Notes under the pieces: generated by a model
Databases searched by the model: none
What the model was told of the DNA's origin: nothing
Seen by the model: only the letters and a program-made list of their open reading frames with translations
From: Hamadaea tsunoensis DSM 44101
GTDB taxonomy: Bacteria; Actinomycetota; Actinomycetes; Mycobacteriales; Micromonosporaceae
Direction of reading: 5' to 3'
NCBI RefSeq assembly: GCF_000428945.1
Contig: NZ_AUAX01000001.1
Location: 186,001 to 250,000 of the forward strand
Length of the DNA: 64,000 nt
Made by a program: the position numbers and the translations under genes
Shown: positions 62,587-64,000 of the stretch, one piece after another
Layout: the number at the start of each line of letters is the position of its first letter
Numbering within the stretch: position 1 is the first letter of the stretch

Positions 62587-63570
62587 ATGCAGCCCCGCAC
62601 ACCGGTCGCGGTCTTCTCGCTCGGCGGCACGATCTCGATGAGCTCCCTGGCAGGCGGGGAGGTGGTGCCCTCGCTCGGCCCGGCGGAGCTGGTCTCCGCG
62701 ATTCCGGGCCTCGACCGGCTGCCCGTCGCCCTGACCCTGGACGCGTTCCGCCTGCTGCCGGCGGGAACCCTCGCCTTCGCCAACGTGCTCGACCTGGCGG
62801 CCGCGATCGAGGCGGCCTTCCACGCGGGCAAGCAGGGCGTCGTGGTCACCCAGGGCACCAACACGATCGAGGAGACGGCCTTCCTGCTCGACCTGCTGCA
62901 CGACCGGCCGGAACCGGTCGTCGTCACCGGCGCGATGCGCAATCCGACCATGGCCGGCCACGACGGCCCGGCCAACCTCCTCGCGGCGATCCAGACGGCG
63001 GCCTCGCCGGACAGCCGCGACCGGGGCGTCCTGGTGGCCTTCAACGACGAGGTCCACGCCGCCCGCTGGGTACGCAAGACGCACACCACCAATCCGGCCG
63101 CGTTCTCGTCACCGGAGACGGGACCCGTGGGCGTCGTCGTCGAGAGCCGCGTCCGGTTCACGGGCGGCCCGTCGGCGCGACTGCGGGCACCGCGGCCGAC
63201 GCGTACCGATGTGAAGGTCGGGCTGGCCACCGCCACCCTCGGCGACGAGGGCGACTGGCTTCCGGCGTACGCCGACCGGCTCGACGGGCTCGTCGTGGCC
63301 GGCTTCGGCTGCGGGCACGTGCACGGCGCCTGGCCGCCCATCCTCGAACGGATCGGCGAGCGCATCCCCGTCGTCTTCACCTCCCGCATCGGCGTCGGCC
63401 CGGTCCTCGCCAACACCTACGGATTCGACGGCTCGGAGGCGGACCTGATCCGCCGCAGACTCGTCGGGGCGGGCCGCCTCGACCCCTTCAAGGCCAGGAT
63501 TCTGCTGTGGACACTCCTCGCCGCGGGCGCGGACCACGACGCGATCCGGGCCGCGTACGCGGAGGCATGA
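62587..63570 (+). CDS. L-asparaginase (bacterial type I/II family)
   Basis: A 327-residue amidohydrolase converting asparagine to aspartate. The two active-site blocks are FSLGGTISM (nucleophile Thr) and VVTQGTNTIEETAF, followed by GHDGPANL. There is no signal peptide, so it is cytoplasmic. ATG 62587 follows TACGAT by 6 bases (leaderless). It is divergent from the cyclodeaminase. The stop overlaps the next gene. Confidence 0.93.
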   Translation: MQPRTPVAVFSLGGTISMSSLAGGEVVPSLGPAELVSAIPGLDRLPVALTLDAFRLLPAGTLAFANVLDLAAAIEAAFHAGKQGVVVTQGTNTIEETAFLLDLLHDRPEPVVVTGAMRNPTMAGHDGPANLLAAIQTAASPDSRDRGVLVAFNDEVHAARWVRKTHTTNPAAFSSPETGPVGVVVESRVRFTGGPSARLRAPRPTRTDVKVGLATATLGDEGDWLPAYADRLDGLVVAGFGCGHVHGAWPPILERIGERIPVVFTSRIGVGPVLANTYGFDGSEADLIRRRLVGAGRLDPFKARILLWTLLAAGADHDAIRAAYAEA

Positions 63571-64000
63571 TGTTCCTGACCCACCTGGAGTGCCCGCGCT
63601 GCCGCGCGACGCACCCCGCCGACCGCCAGCAGAACCTGTGCCCGTGCGGTTCTCCCCTGCTCGCCCGCTACGACCTCGCGGCCGTCGCCGCCGCCGTCAC
63701 CCCCGACACCATCCGTACGCGACCGGCCAACCTCTGGCGCTACGGCGAACTGCTGCCCGTCGAGGACCCCGCCAACGCGCCCACCCTCGGCGAAGGCTGG
63801 ACGCCGCTCACTGCCGCGACGCGCTACGGGCGCAGGATCGGCGTACGCCGGCTGATGGTGAAGGACGAGGGCCTGCTGCCGACGGGATCGTTCAAGGCGC
63901 GCGGCGCGGCCGTGGGCGTGGCGCGGGCCCGGGAGCTCGGCGTGACCCACGTGGCGATGCCGACGAACGGCAACGCCGGTGCTGCCTGGGCCACGTACGC
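63570..64000 (+). CDS. threonine synthase (partial, 5' part)
   Basis: About 143 residues are visible and the gene runs off the window. An N-terminal zinc-binding stretch (LECPRCRA...LCPCG) is followed by the PLP domain: LGEGWTPL, MVKDEGLLPTGSFKARGA (Lys binds PLP) and TNGNAGAAWA. It would convert O-phosphohomoserine to threonine. ATG 63570 overlaps the asparaginase stop and has GGAGG at good spacing; ATG 63567 is the alternative. Confidence 0.9.
   Translation, partial: MFLTHLECPRCRATHPADRQQNLCPCGSPLLARYDLAAVAAAVTPDTIRTRPANLWRYGELLPVEDPANAPTLGEGWTPLTAATRYGRRIGVRRLMVKDEGLLPTGSFKARGAAVGVARARELGVTHVAMPTNGNAGAAWATY

Noticed and set aside
1-64000. tRNA, rRNA, transposase, integrase or attachment sites
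   Set aside because: I saw no convincing signal for any of these by eye. A covariance-model search could still reveal small RNAs, especially in the repeat island at 16.0-16.7 kb.

Overview
The window is high-GC actinobacterial DNA. Frequent GTACGC words, many genes whose start codon sits 6-8 bases after a TANNNT -10 box (apparently leaderless), a fasR-fabD-fabH-acpP-fabF operon followed by a DUF3145 gene, homodimeric AceE, and abundant secreted polysaccharide hydrolases with Ser/Pro linkers all point to a filamentous actinomycete, most likely Micromonosporaceae (inference). It looks chromosomal. I saw no rRNA, tRNA, CRISPR array, transposase or phage structural gene.

Layout. 0-4.6 kb: a minus-strand ABC importer operon (lipoprotein, two permeases, ATPase) of the iron/polyamine/2-aminoethylphosphonate class. 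4.8-11 kb: a two-RCK membrane protein, aceE and an M48 metalloprotease. 11-13.9 kb: a short Rho followed by a divergent EF-Tu paralogue, which is preceded by a 25-codon leader ORF and stacked RNA hairpins. 13.9-16.7 kb: a GH18 chitinase, a YjbQ-family protein and a 700-bp block of GATC-centred palindromes. 16.7-24.9 kb: a ThuA/Gfo-Idh-MocA pair, an ABC exporter and an L-fucose-type oxidative sugar pathway (aldo-keto reductase, lactonase, fuconate dehydratase, FAH-family hydrolase) with a divergent GntR regulator and its palindromic operators. 24.9-35.1 kb: gltX, two membrane-anchored secreted proteins, the fatty-acid synthesis operon with a FasR-like regulator, a GH3 lipoprotein and DUF3145. 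35.1-40.4 kb: a small unknown protein behind an upstream ORF, carbonic anhydrase, DedA, a HelD/HelR-type helicase and a HigBA-like toxin-antitoxin pair. 40.4-52.1 kb: a 3671-residue RHS/YD polymorphic toxin with a HINT domain, a deaminase-like tip and a SUKH-3-like immunity gene. 52.2-56.6 kb: a secreted M14 carboxypeptidase and a GH74-CBM2 xyloglucanase. 56.7-64 kb: phosphatase, GNAT, GTP cyclohydrolase II, MarR, an atypical SDR, folD with a cyclodeaminase, asparaginase and a partial threonine synthase.

The most unusual unit is 11.2-13.9 kb. The second-copy-type EF-Tu differs from ordinary EF-Tu at E. coli positions 124, 160, 230 and 275 (Q to R, Y to N, R to A, G to A), all places where resistance to EF-Tu-binding antibiotics has been mapped. 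It sits behind an apparently attenuated leader and next to a minimal Rho, itself an antibiotic target class. This reads as a possible inducible target-replacement cassette (inference). A HelD/HelR-like RNA polymerase recycling factor lies elsewhere in the window.

Two dispersed palindromic repeat families (arms ending in AAGATC/GATCTT) occupy the gaps between many of these genes. The HigBA and RHS-immunity region shows signs of local rearrangement: lower GC, a duplicated helD fragment and overlapping toxin/immunity genes.
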